Part shown: positions 32,529-40,712 of the stretch, piece after piece
Position numbering within the stretch: position 1 is the stretch's first letter
Layout of the letters: every line of letters starts with the position of its first letter
NCBI GenBank assembly: GCA_947073765.1
Contig: CAMTMZ010000025.1
Coordinates: 1-41,985, forward strand
Origin: an uncultured Bacillota bacterium
GTDB lineage: Bacteria; Bacillota; Clostridia; Oscillospirales; Oscillospiraceae
DNA: 41,985 nucleotides
Direction of reading: 5' to 3'
Position numbers and translations under genes: made by a program
Notes under the pieces: model-generated
Told to the model about the DNA's origin: nothing
The model's input: the letters and a program-made list of their open reading frames with translations, nothing else
The model's database searches: none

Positions 32529-35500
32529 TGAACACGGCACATGTCAACTACACCGACAAGCTGCAAAAGCTGATTGATTCTGTGGGGTTTTCTCCCCGCA
32601 ACCAGTCCCTGGCCCTGGAATACCTAACCGATCTCTCTCTGGATGACAGCTTACTGAGCCGGGCCGAGCCCCAGGACTTCAACCGCCTGGGATGGAAGGA
32701 GCAGGGGGAAGCGGCACGCTGGCTGTCGGAGGTCCGCTCATCCCGGGACCCCTCCCTGTTTCCCCGGTACATCAAGCTGTTCTGGGCCATCGGCCGGAGC
32801 ACCGCGATCTTTTTAATCGCCCCGAATATGCACTCCGCCCCGCAGATCTTGGACCGCTCCGATCTCATCCCCCTGCTGGGCAAGCCCGCCGTGGCCGCCA
32901 TGATGGCCGAAAGCCTCTCCTGGGCAAACGGCCCGGCTTATGAACACACCGCCTGGCTCCATGAGCTGGCCAGGACTGAACCGGAAATTCTGGAAGAGGC
33001 CCAGACGCTGGGCGGGACCCAGACGGACAACATGAAAGTCTTTTTGGCGGGCATCCTGCTGTGCCAGGCGGGAAATGACAAGCCCCGTTTTTTGAAAAAA
33101 CTGCTGGGCCAAAACTCCCTGGTGGACCGGCAGGCGCAGCTGCTGTTCCAAAACAATGTGGACTCCCTGACAAACACGGCCCCCGCCCTGGCCCAGGGGG
33201 ACCGGGACCTGCTGGCCGAGTACCTTCGGAAGGGAGACCCCAAGGCGCCTGTGCCCTTTTTGGCCTCCGCCCGCTGCGCCATCGACTCCCACAGCGCCCT
33301 GACCGCAAATGCCTCCGATCCCTACCTCACCATCCTGCTGGGGACGGCCTCCTTCCTTGCCCAGCGGCAGGACCCCCGGGCCCGCTGCGCCGTCCGGGCC
33401 TATCTGACTCTCAACCCCATGACTCTGCTCCATGCCCTGCTGCGCACCACGCCCCATGAATACTTTATGGACCAGCTTCCCCTCCTGCGCCAGGACTTGC
33501 CCGGCGGGACCGCCATCATCCTGCTCGCCCTGTGCAGCAGTCCGGTAAGCTTCGCCCGGCAGAAGGAGATCGCCAGCCGGTGCCGGAACGGCCTGTCCAA
33601 GGCCAAGCAGCTGTCCGACACCCGGCAGTACCAAGCCCTGTGCGTGCTGCTGCCGGACAGCGCGGACAGCTCCATTGAGGAGACAATCACCAGCCTGCTG
33701 GAAAAACATGTGCAATCCGGCCAGAACGAGCTGCGGGCCTACCTGTCCGGCACTGGCAGCCTGAAGGGCTCCGCCGCCCAGCTTGCGGCAGTCACCTCCG
33801 CCGCCTATCTGTACCCCACTCAGTCCGCCAATCTGGTCTTTAACTACCGCCTGCGGGCCGGGTGGGACAACTTCGCCTGCCGCTGTGCCGTAGTTTTCGC
33901 CCTCACGCTGAAAGCCCGCGCCATGGGCTACCTCCTGCGCCAGGGCGGCTCCTCCGTCACAGAAAAGGACGTCATCGGTCTGGCCCAGGCCCTGTTGAAA
34001 CAGGAGCTGACCATCCCTGACCTGATGCAGGTCTTTGACGCCCTCCACGACTCCATGTACACTGACAGCACCAGGGCCAATGTCCGCAACGGCGTGTACT
34101 CCGCCGTGAAGCGGCCCGAGTACGTCGGGGAGCTGTGCACCGCCGCAAAATCCGGCGGCGTGTTCTCCCGATACGTAGCCATTTCGGCGCTGGACGACCT
34201 GTCTGGCGTGGATATCTGCGCCGCTGAGGCCAAGGCCGGCGTTCTGGACTGCGTCGGCGACTCCTCCAAGCAGATCCAGGAGCTGCTTCTGGCCATTCTG
34301 CCCGCCCACAAGGACTGGATTCCGGATTTCGCCCGGATGCTCAAAAGCAAGAAGGCGGCGGAGCGGCTGTTGGCTGTGGGGGTCAGCCGCAGGCTGGGAG
34401 ACGCCCTCCGGCCGCAGCTGGAGGAGGCGCTGGCCACCGAAAAGAGCGTCAAGGTGTCCGACGCCATTCGAACCGCGCTGGGCCAGGCCGCGGCAGCCTG
34501 CGGTGATAACGCTCCGGAGAGCCCGGACGCGCTGGCCGCCCAGGTGCTGAAGGGCGGAAAAAAGCGGAAAATTCAGTGGATCCTGGACATCCCTCTGCCC
34601 ACCCTGCACCGCAAGGACGGCACCCAGGCCGGTGAGGACCTCCGGGCCGCCCTGATGGTGGCCTACTGCGACTTGGGCCGCACCGGCCGCAGCGAAACTG
34701 CCGCTGAACTGGCAAAGGACCTCAACGAGGCGGATCTGGTCTCTCTGGCCCATGAGGTCTACGAAAAATGGCTGTCCGACGGGGCCCAGAGCAAAACCAA
34801 GTGGGTGCTGTCCTTTGCCGCGGCCTTTGGGGGACCTGCCATGACCCCCAAGCTGACCCGGGCCATCCACGACTGGCCTCAGCACGCCCGAGGCGCTATC
34901 GCCTGCGAGGCTGTGACCGCCCTGGCCCTCAGCTCCGACCCAGCCGCGCTGCTCACCGTGGACGCCATCTCTCGAAAGTTCAAGTTCCGCCAGGTCAAAG
35001 CGGCGGCAGGCGCCGCCCTGGAGAATGCCGCCAAGGAGCTGGGCATTACCGCCGAGGAACTGGCCGACCGCATTGTTCCCGACCTGGGCTTTGCCGCTGA
35101 CGGGAAGCGGGTGTTCGACTACGGTCCCCGCAGCTTTACCGTCCGTTTGACCCCCACCTTGGAGCTGGAGATCACCAGCGCTGGGGGCAAAACCATAAAA
35201 AGCCTCCCCTCGCCCGGCAAAACCGATGACAAGGAGAAGGCGGAAGCCGCATACAACGAGTTTAAGCTGATGAAAAAGCAGATCCGCACCACGGTGACTG
35301 CCCAGAAGACCCGTCTGGAAGCGGCCCTCTCCGCCCTGCGGTGCTGGAGCACAGAGGCGTGGCAGACCCTGTTTGTGGGCAACCCCATTATGCACCAATT
35401 TGCCATGACCCTAATTTGGGGAATCTACGAGGACGGCAGACTGCAAACCACCTTCCGCTACATGGAGGACGGCTCCTTTAACACAGTGGATGAGGAGGAA

Positions 35501-36058
35501 TACGACCTTCCGAACAATGCCCAAATCGGCCTGGCCCACCCGGTGGAGCTGGATGACGAGACGCTGACAGGCTGGAAACAGCAGCTGGAGGACTACGAAA
35601 TTACCCAGAGCATCCCCCAGCTGGAGCGGCCGGTGTACCGGCTGGAGCTTGGCGCAGAGAAGGCGCGCAGTCTGGAGCGCTTTGGGGGAAAGATGCTTAA
35701 CGGACTGTCCCTGTCCGGCAAGCTGCTGGGGCTGGGATGGTATCGGGGCAGTGTTCAGGACGGAGGCGGCTACTACACCTTTTACCGGGAGGACTCCGCC
35801 CTGTCCATGGGGGTGGAGCTGAGCTTTTCCGGCTGCTCTGTGGGCTATGAAAATGACACAGTGACCGTGTATGAAGCGGTGTTCTACCGCGCCGGCACAG
35901 TGAAACGGGGAAGCTATTGCTACGATTCCCCAAAGGAGGAGAACACCTTCGCCCTGGAGGATGTCCCGCCCCGCTACTACAGCGAGATCGTCTATCAGCT
36001 GGAACGGGCCACCGCCTCCGCTGTGGAGACCGATCCAGGATGGAAAAAGAAAATGTGA
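32528..36058 (+). CDS. DUF4132-family giant protein (YehI-like)
   Basis: A 1,176-residue protein with ribosome site AGAGGAGG and ATG 32528, coupled to the previous gene by TGATG. The first 850 residues look like a long array of helical repeats (HEAT-like), with many alanine- and leucine-rich helices. The C-terminal part matches the DUF4132 pattern: WQTLFVGNPIMHQFAMTLIWGIYEDG, then AHPVELDDETLTGWKQQLEDYEITQSIPQLERPVYRLE, and the later GLGWYRGSVQDGGGY. E. coli YehI has similar length and the same domain. Such proteins may be scaffolds; no enzyme motif is seen. Read-through of the TGA would add 21 residues in the same frame before a stop at 36124. Confidence 0.87.
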   Translation: MNTAHVNYTDKLQKLIDSVGFSPRNQSLALEYLTDLSLDDSLLSRAEPQDFNRLGWKEQGEAARWLSEVRSSRDPSLFPRYIKLFWAIGRSTAIFLIAPNMHSAPQILDRSDLIPLLGKPAVAAMMAESLSWANGPAYEHTAWLHELARTEPEILEEAQTLGGTQTDNMKVFLAGILLCQAGNDKPRFLKKLLGQNSLVDRQAQLLFQNNVDSLTNTAPALAQGDRDLLAEYLRKGDPKAPVPFLASARCAIDSHSALTANASDPYLTILLGTASFLAQRQDPRARCAVRAYLTLNPMTLLHALLRTTPHEYFMDQLPLLRQDLPGGTAIILLALCSSPVSFARQKEIASRCRNGLSKAKQLSDTRQYQALCVLLPDSADSSIEETITSLLEKHVQSGQNELRAYLSGTGSLKGSAAQLAAVTSAAYLYPTQSANLVFNYRLRAGWDNFACRCAVVFALTLKARAMGYLLRQGGSSVTEKDVIGLAQALLKQELTIPDLMQVFDALHDSMYTDSTRANVRNGVYSAVKRPEYVGELCTAAKSGGVFSRYVAISALDDLSGVDICAAEAKAGVLDCVGDSSKQIQELLLAILPAHKDWIPDFARMLKSKKAAERLLAVGVSRRLGDALRPQLEEALATEKSVKVSDAIRTALGQAAAACGDNAPESPDALAAQVLKGGKKRKIQWILDIPLPTLHRKDGTQAGEDLRAALMVAYCDLGRTGRSETAAELAKDLNEADLVSLAHEVYEKWLSDGAQSKTKWVLSFAAAFGGPAMTPKLTRAIHDWPQHARGAIACEAVTALALSSDPAALLTVDAISRKFKFRQVKAAAGAALENAAKELGITAEELADRIVPDLGFAADGKRVFDYGPRSFTVRLTPTLELEITSAGGKTIKSLPSPGKTDDKEKAEAAYNEFKLMKKQIRTTVTAQKTRLEAALSALRCWSTEAWQTLFVGNPIMHQFAMTLIWGIYEDGRLQTTFRYMEDGSFNTVDEEEYDLPNNAQIGLAHPVELDDETLTGWKQQLEDYEITQSIPQLERPVYRLELGAEKARSLERFGGKMLNGLSLSGKLLGLGWYRGSVQDGGGYYTFYREDSALSMGVELSFSGCSVGYENDTVTVYEAVFYRAGTVKRGSYCYDSPKEENTFALEDVPPRYYSEIVYQLERATASAVETDPGWKKKM

Positions 36059-36222
36059 GCCAATCGCTCTGACATAGCCGGTGGCGACCACAATCTGGCC
36101 GCCATGTTCGACGAGACCGATTAGAAAACTAACGAACCATCAGCTCATCCGCTTCATTATCAACTGTCACATTTGATGGTGATTTGGAAGACAATCCATT
36201 TAGTGGAAGGTGGATTGGTACA

Positions 36223-36888
36223 ATGCCGAAGATCATGATTATAGAGGACGATCCCGCCATCCGGGAGGAGTTGGGTCTGCTATTGGAGAACGAAGGATAC
36301 CGCACGGCCGCTGTCGCAGATTTTTCTGACGTGCCCGGACAAATTCAGGGGGCGGCGCCTGACCTGATCCTGATGGACCTGGGGCTTCCAGGGCGGGACG
36401 GCATGTCTCTATGCGTGGACATCCGGAAGGCAAGCCGTACGCCCATCATTTTTGTCACCAGCTGGGACTCCGCCAGCGACGAGCTGCGGGCTCTGAGTCT
36501 GGGGGGCGACGACTATATCACCAAGCCCTATAACATCCCGGTTCTGCTTGCCCGGATCAGGGCAGTTCTGCGCCGGGTTGGGGGGCAGGCGGAATCCGAT
36601 ACTCTGGAGGCGGGGGAACTGAAGCTCCACCTCACCCGGGGCACGGCCTCGGCAGGGGAAAAGTCAGTGGAGCTGACCCGGAATGAGCTGAAGATTCTAG
36701 CCTATCTCATGGGCAATCCGGGGCAGATCGTCCCCCGGGCCGACCTGATTGACGCACTGTGGGACAGCCAAATCTACATTGATGACAATACCCTCAGCGT
36801 CAATATCACCCGGCTGCGCTCCAAACTGGAGGAGATCGGCCTGCCCGGGTTCATCAAGACCCGGCGGGGAATGGGGTATCAGCTATGA
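36223..36888 (+). CDS. OmpR-family response regulator of the Bce type
   Basis: A 221-residue response regulator with receiver and winged-helix output domains. The phosphorylation site is Asp52 (LILMDLGLP), with the acidic pocket EDD at 8-10, the switch Thr in FVTSWD, and Lys in YITKPYN. The output domain ends in the typical DDNTLSVNITRLRSKLEEIG and the final TRRGMGYQL. The ATG at 36223 has GGAAGGTGG nearby. It overlaps the kinase gene by four bases (ATGA). It should bind the palindrome at 37882 and activate the ABC transporter genes. No clear promoter was seen in 36059-36222. Confidence 0.95.
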   Translation: MPKIMIIEDDPAIREELGLLLENEGYRTAAVADFSDVPGQIQGAAPDLILMDLGLPGRDGMSLCVDIRKASRTPIIFVTSWDSASDELRALSLGGDDYITKPYNIPVLLARIRAVLRRVGGQAESDTLEAGELKLHLTRGTASAGEKSVELTRNELKILAYLMGNPGQIVPRADLIDALWDSQIYIDDNTLSVNITRLRSKLEEIGLPGFIKTRRGMGYQL

Positions 36889-37895
36889 GGTTGGGAGAAT
36901 TTTTATCTGACCGGCTGGACAGGCTTCTGATCCAGGGAACCTGCGCAGGGACGGCGGCGTTTTTCCTTTGGGCCACCGGAACCCAGCCCGGTGTGCTCGT
37001 CATTTTGCTTCTCTCCCTTCTTCTGGTTTTTATTGCCTTCCATCTGACCGATTTCTTTCGACAGCGCGCCCGCCTTCAGGAGCTGAACGCCATTCTGGAC
37101 GGTCTCGACCAGAAGTATCTGTTTGCCGAATGCCTTCCGCCAGCCAGGAAGCTTTATGAACGGCGGTTTCTCGGCTTGACCCGCCGGGCCGGTCAGGCCA
37201 TGACGGAGGCGGTGTCCGACGCCCGGGCCGCTCAGTTGGAGTACCGGGAGTATGTGGAGCGATGGGTCCATGAAATTAAAACCCCCATTACCGCAGCCCG
37301 CCTGATTTGCGGCCATCTGGAGGGAGACATCCGCCGGAGGCTGACCTATGAGCTGGGGCAAATCGAGGGACATGTGGAGCGGGCCCTGTTCTACGCCCGG
37401 GCGGCCAGCCCGGAGCGGGACTGCGTCATCCGGCCGGCGCAGTTGGGGGAGATCGTCTCCCGGGCCATCGGGACCCACCGCACCCTGCTGATTCAGAGCG
37501 GCGTCCGGGTGGAGACAGAGGGACTGGACCTCTGTGTCTATACCGATGAAAAGTGGGCCGCTTTTATCCTGGGCCAGCTCCTCCAGAATGCCGCCCGCTA
37601 CCGGGGGACAGAGCCTGCAATCACCATCTCCGCCCGTCCTCTGGGAAATCAGGTGCAGCTCACCGTAGCTGACAACGGCATCGGCATCCCCGCCCATGAA
37701 CTGCCCCGGGTGTTTGACCGAGGCTTTACCGGCAGCAACGGCCGGGTCCGGGGCGGTTCCACCGGCATGGGGCTGTATCTGTGCCGAAAGTTAGCCGGTT
37801 TTCTGGAGCTGGGGCTGACGATTTCCTCCGAAGAAGGGAAAGGCAGCGCCGTAACACTGACCTTCCCCGCAAAAGAAAACCTTACAAAACTGTAA
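36885..37895 (+). CDS. BceS-type intramembrane-sensing histidine kinase
   Basis: A 336-residue kinase with the hallmark of intramembrane-sensing kinases: two N-terminal helices (about residues 19-32 and 36-54) and almost no extracellular loop. The phospho-accepting His129 sits in VERWVHEIKTPITAARL. The ATPase boxes are LLQNAARYRG (N), DNGIGIP (G1) and GGSTGMGLYLCRKL (G2). Such kinases sense not a ligand but the flux of their partner ABC transporter, here the two genes downstream. The start ATG overlaps the regulator stop; the last codons overlap the regulator's palindromic box. Confidence 0.95.
   Translation: MRLGEFLSDRLDRLLIQGTCAGTAAFFLWATGTQPGVLVILLLSLLLVFIAFHLTDFFRQRARLQELNAILDGLDQKYLFAECLPPARKLYERRFLGLTRRAGQAMTEAVSDARAAQLEYREYVERWVHEIKTPITAARLICGHLEGDIRRRLTYELGQIEGHVERALFYARAASPERDCVIRPAQLGEIVSRAIGTHRTLLIQSGVRVETEGLDLCVYTDEKWAAFILGQLLQNAARYRGTEPAITISARPLGNQVQLTVADNGIGIPAHELPRVFDRGFTGSNGRVRGGSTGMGLYLCRKLAGFLELGLTISSEEGKGSAVTLTFPAKENLTKL
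37882..37895. promoter_or_regulatory. Bce-type response-regulator box before the ABC genes
   Basis: TTACAAAACTGTAA lies inside a perfect palindrome CCTTACA-AAAC-TGTAAGG (37880-37897). It fits the published consensus TnACA-N4-TGTAA for BceR-type regulators. It overlaps the kinase stop codon and lies about 80 bases ahead of the ATPase gene, as expected for transporter promoters of this class. The promoter core is weak (possible TACCAT at 37940), consistent with activator dependence. Confidence 0.7.
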
Positions 37896-37974
37896 GGAAA
37901 TTCAATATCAATTCGATACAACATCCTTTGTCTTTGGTGTACCATAGTCCCACAAGCAAAGGAGGCAGACCACC

Positions 37975-38733
37975 ATGTTACAGGTACAAAATATCGAAAA
38001 ATATTACGGGAACAAAAACAACGTCACCAAGGCCCTGGACCGGGTGAGCTTCAACGTGGAGGCTGGGGAATTCCTGGCCATCATGGGGGCCTCCGGCTCG
38101 GGCAAGACCACCCTGCTCAACTGCATCTCCACCATCGACGCCATCAGCGCTGGTAAAATCCTGCTGGACGGGGTGAGCGTGGCCGACCTGTCGGAGGCGG
38201 AGCTGGCCAAATTCCGCCGGGAGCGGCTGGGCTTTGTGTTTCAGGACTTCAACCTGCTGGACACCTTAACGGTTGAGGAGAACATCGGCCTGGCCCTCTC
38301 CCTGAATCGGGAGGACCCCGGGGCGGTGAAGAGCCGGGTGCGGGAGATGGCCCGCAAACTTGGCATCTCTGATATCCTGGAAAAATTCCCCTACCAGGTG
38401 TCCGGCGGCCAGAAGCAGCGTGCCGCTGTCGCCCGGGCCATGGTGGCGGGGCAGTCCCTGCTGCTGGCCGACGAGCCTACCGGGGCGCTGGACTCCAGGG
38501 CCTCTAAAAACCTGCTGGAGATCATGACCCAAATGAACCAGGACATGGGAGCTACTATCCTGATGGTCACCCACGATGCATACAGCGCCAGCTACGCCAA
38601 ACGGGTTCTCTTTCTCAAGGACGGCCGGGTGTTCAACGAGCTGCTCCGGGGAGATCGGGGCAGGCCGGTATTCTATCATGAGATTCTGGATGTGCTGGCC
38701 GCGCTGGGGGGTGATGTCAGTGACGTTATTTAA
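37975..38733 (+). CDS. ABC transporter ATP-binding protein, BceA-type
   Basis: A 252-residue ATPase of the peptide-antibiotic (Peptide-7 exporter) group. Walker A is GASGSGKTT (about residues 38-46), the Q-loop is FVFQDFNLLDTLTVEENI, the signature is VSGGQKQRAAVARAM, and Walker B plus D-loop is LLLADEPTGALDS. The ribosome site is AAAGGAGG. It powers the permease encoded next, with which it overlaps by 20 bases; the pair frees lipid II-cycle intermediates from peptide antibiotics. Confidence 0.96.
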   Translation: MLQVQNIEKYYGNKNNVTKALDRVSFNVEAGEFLAIMGASGSGKTTLLNCISTIDAISAGKILLDGVSVADLSEAELAKFRRERLGFVFQDFNLLDTLTVEENIGLALSLNREDPGAVKSRVREMARKLGISDILEKFPYQVSGGQKQRAAVARAMVAGQSLLLADEPTGALDSRASKNLLEIMTQMNQDMGATILMVTHDAYSASYAKRVLFLKDGRVFNELLRGDRGRPVFYHEILDVLAALGGDVSDVI

Positions 38734-40657
38734 GCTGTCCGTGCGCAACGCCAAGCGCCAGGCCAGGGATTACCTGATCTACTTCGTCACGGTGGTCATG
38801 GCCGCCGCCCTGCTCTACTCCTTCAACGCACTGACCTTCTCCCAGGAGATCAGCACCCTGTCCAAATCCATGGAGATGCTGCCTTTTATGATTGCTCTGG
38901 CCACGGTGGTGGTGGTGTGCGTCTTCGGCTGGCTGGTGGCCTACGCCACCAAATTCATGCTCCTGCGCCGGGGCCGGGAACTGGGCACCTATCTCCTCAT
39001 CGGCCTGGAGAACAAACAGGTGGCTCAGCTGTTCTTCCGGGAAAACCTAGCCGTGGGGGGCTGCGCCCTGGTGCTGGGGACAGTCCTGGGAGGACTGCTC
39101 TACCAGGCCTTCCGGGCTATGGCCCTGGCCCTGTTCAAGCTGCCCTACACCTTCTCCTTCGGCTTCTCCCTCCCCGCCCTGGGGCTGACAGTGGTCTGTT
39201 TTGGTCTGATCTACCTGTTCGCCCTGCGCCGCAGCCGCAGGTATATCCGCAAGGCGAACATCCACGACCTGATCTACTCCGACCGGGTCAACGAGGGCGT
39301 GGTCATCCAGACGGCCAATAAGCGCCGCTGGATGTTCGGGGCCTCCATCCTGCTGGGCGTTGTCGGGACATTTTTGATTGCGGCGTGGAACCTTGCCATC
39401 GCCACCGCTGGGGCGGGGTGCTTGATCCTGTTTCTGTTCGGCTTTTTCCTCAGCTTCGCCTCCGGGGTGCCCGCCTTCTTCGACAGGCGGCCCGCCCGGA
39501 AGTACAAGGGCCAAAACCTGCTGATCTTCCGCACTCTCACTGCCAAATTGGCCACCATGGGGGTGCTCATGGCCACCATCTCCATGATTTTCACCGCCAC
39601 CCTTATCTCCGAGGGCACCGGGCTGGTGTTCCGGGGGCTCTTCCTGGGCCGGGCGGCGGAGTATACCTGCTTCGACCTCTACATCGGCATGGAGGGCAGG
39701 GACCGGGACTACTCCCTCTACCAGAACTACATCCGGGAGCATATCCCGGTGGAGCAGTCGGTGGAGTATCAGGTCTGTTACAGCGGAGGCACCCAAGTGC
39801 AGGACTATATCGAGACCCAGACCGCCTACTACAACTACGGCTATGAACAGGACCCGGTGCTCCGATACAGCGACTATGCCGCCCTGCGGTCCATCGCGGG
39901 CTACCGGACGGCGGAATTGAAAGAGGGACAGTATTTGATCCACTGCATGACCTACCTGGAGGGTCCCCTGAAAGCCTACAAAGAGCCACTCACCCTGGGG
40001 GGCGTCACCCTCCAGCCGGGAGGTCTCTATACCGAGCCCCTCTCCCAGGGCTCCGAAAATGGACGGGGGTATATCCTGGTGGTCCCCGACGAGGCTGCGG
40101 GGGGCCTGTCTGTCCACCACCAGGCCTACGCCGCCAAAACGGCGGAGCCCGTGCCCTATGAGGACTTCTACAACCTGACCGTCGTGATGGACAAAATCTG
40201 GGAGGGCACCGGCTTTGGAGACCAAATCACCACCCGGGCCCAGGAGGAAGCGGAGGTGGCCGCCCAGACCGCCCTGTGTGTCTTTCCCCTGTACTACCTG
40301 GCCCTGTCCCTCACCATGACCGCCGCCACCATCCTCACCATCCAGCAGCTCAGCGAGACCCAGCGGTACCGGCGGCAGTTCACCCTTCTCCAGAAGCTGG
40401 GTATGGGCCGCCGGGAGATGGCAAAGGCCCTGCGCACCCAGTTTGCCATCTACTACGCCCTGCCCGCCGTCCCTCCGGTGCTCATCGGCGCGCCTTTCAT
40501 ACTCCACCTGGCCCACGCCCCGGAGCCTGGGGTGATGGTGGGGGCCTCCAGCCCGGCGGTCATCGTCTGCGCCGCCCTGGCCGTCTTTTTCCTCATCTAC
40601 GCCGTCTATATTCTGCTGGCCTATACCAGTCTGAAACGGAATGTACTGCCAGCATAA
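38714..40657 (+). CDS. ABC transporter permease, BceB-type
   Basis: A 647-residue FtsX-family permease with the BceB topology of ten helices and one large extracellular domain (about residues 310-515) between helices 7 and 8. The N-terminus VTLFKLSVRNAKRQARDYLIYFVTVV is characteristic. The extracellular domain, rich in Tyr and Glu, recognises the antibiotic or its lipid-linked target, such as bacitracin-UPP or lantibiotic complexes. Together with BceA it also signals to the kinase. The ATG 38714 overlaps bceA, with a purine-rich GGGGGG before it. A terminator follows at 40665. Confidence 0.95.
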   Translation: MSVTLFKLSVRNAKRQARDYLIYFVTVVMAAALLYSFNALTFSQEISTLSKSMEMLPFMIALATVVVVCVFGWLVAYATKFMLLRRGRELGTYLLIGLENKQVAQLFFRENLAVGGCALVLGTVLGGLLYQAFRAMALALFKLPYTFSFGFSLPALGLTVVCFGLIYLFALRRSRRYIRKANIHDLIYSDRVNEGVVIQTANKRRWMFGASILLGVVGTFLIAAWNLAIATAGAGCLILFLFGFFLSFASGVPAFFDRRPARKYKGQNLLIFRTLTAKLATMGVLMATISMIFTATLISEGTGLVFRGLFLGRAAEYTCFDLYIGMEGRDRDYSLYQNYIREHIPVEQSVEYQVCYSGGTQVQDYIETQTAYYNYGYEQDPVLRYSDYAALRSIAGYRTAELKEGQYLIHCMTYLEGPLKAYKEPLTLGGVTLQPGGLYTEPLSQGSENGRGYILVVPDEAAGGLSVHHQAYAAKTAEPVPYEDFYNLTVVMDKIWEGTGFGDQITTRAQEEAEVAAQTALCVFPLYYLALSLTMTAATILTIQQLSETQRYRRQFTLLQKLGMGRREMAKALRTQFAIYYALPAVPPVLIGAPFILHLAHAPEPGVMVGASSPAVIVCAALAVFFLIYAVYILLAYTSLKRNVLPA

Positions 40658-40664
40658 CAGAAAA

Positions 40665-40712
40665 CGAGCTGATACACGGCCCTGGATAGGGCTGGCATCA
40701 GCTCGCTTTTTT
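40665..40712. terminator. Bidirectional terminator after the Bce operon
   Basis: A 9-bp stem (CGAGCTGAT / ATCAGCTCG, 40665-40673 and 40697-40705), with a further GCCCT/AGGGC stem inside, and TTTTTT at 40707-40712. On the minus strand it ends with TTTT and serves the GTPase-NYN gene. Confidence 0.8.

Noticed and set aside
32813-35398. Minus-strand frame of 861 codons opposite the DUF4132 gene
   Set aside because: Very long but caused by GC-rich codon bias; composition is Gly/Gln-rich and the sense gene is coupled in its operon.
39047-40516. Minus-strand frame of 489 codons opposite the Bce permease gene
   Set aside because: Antisense shadow of a recognised permease, no motif or ribosome site.
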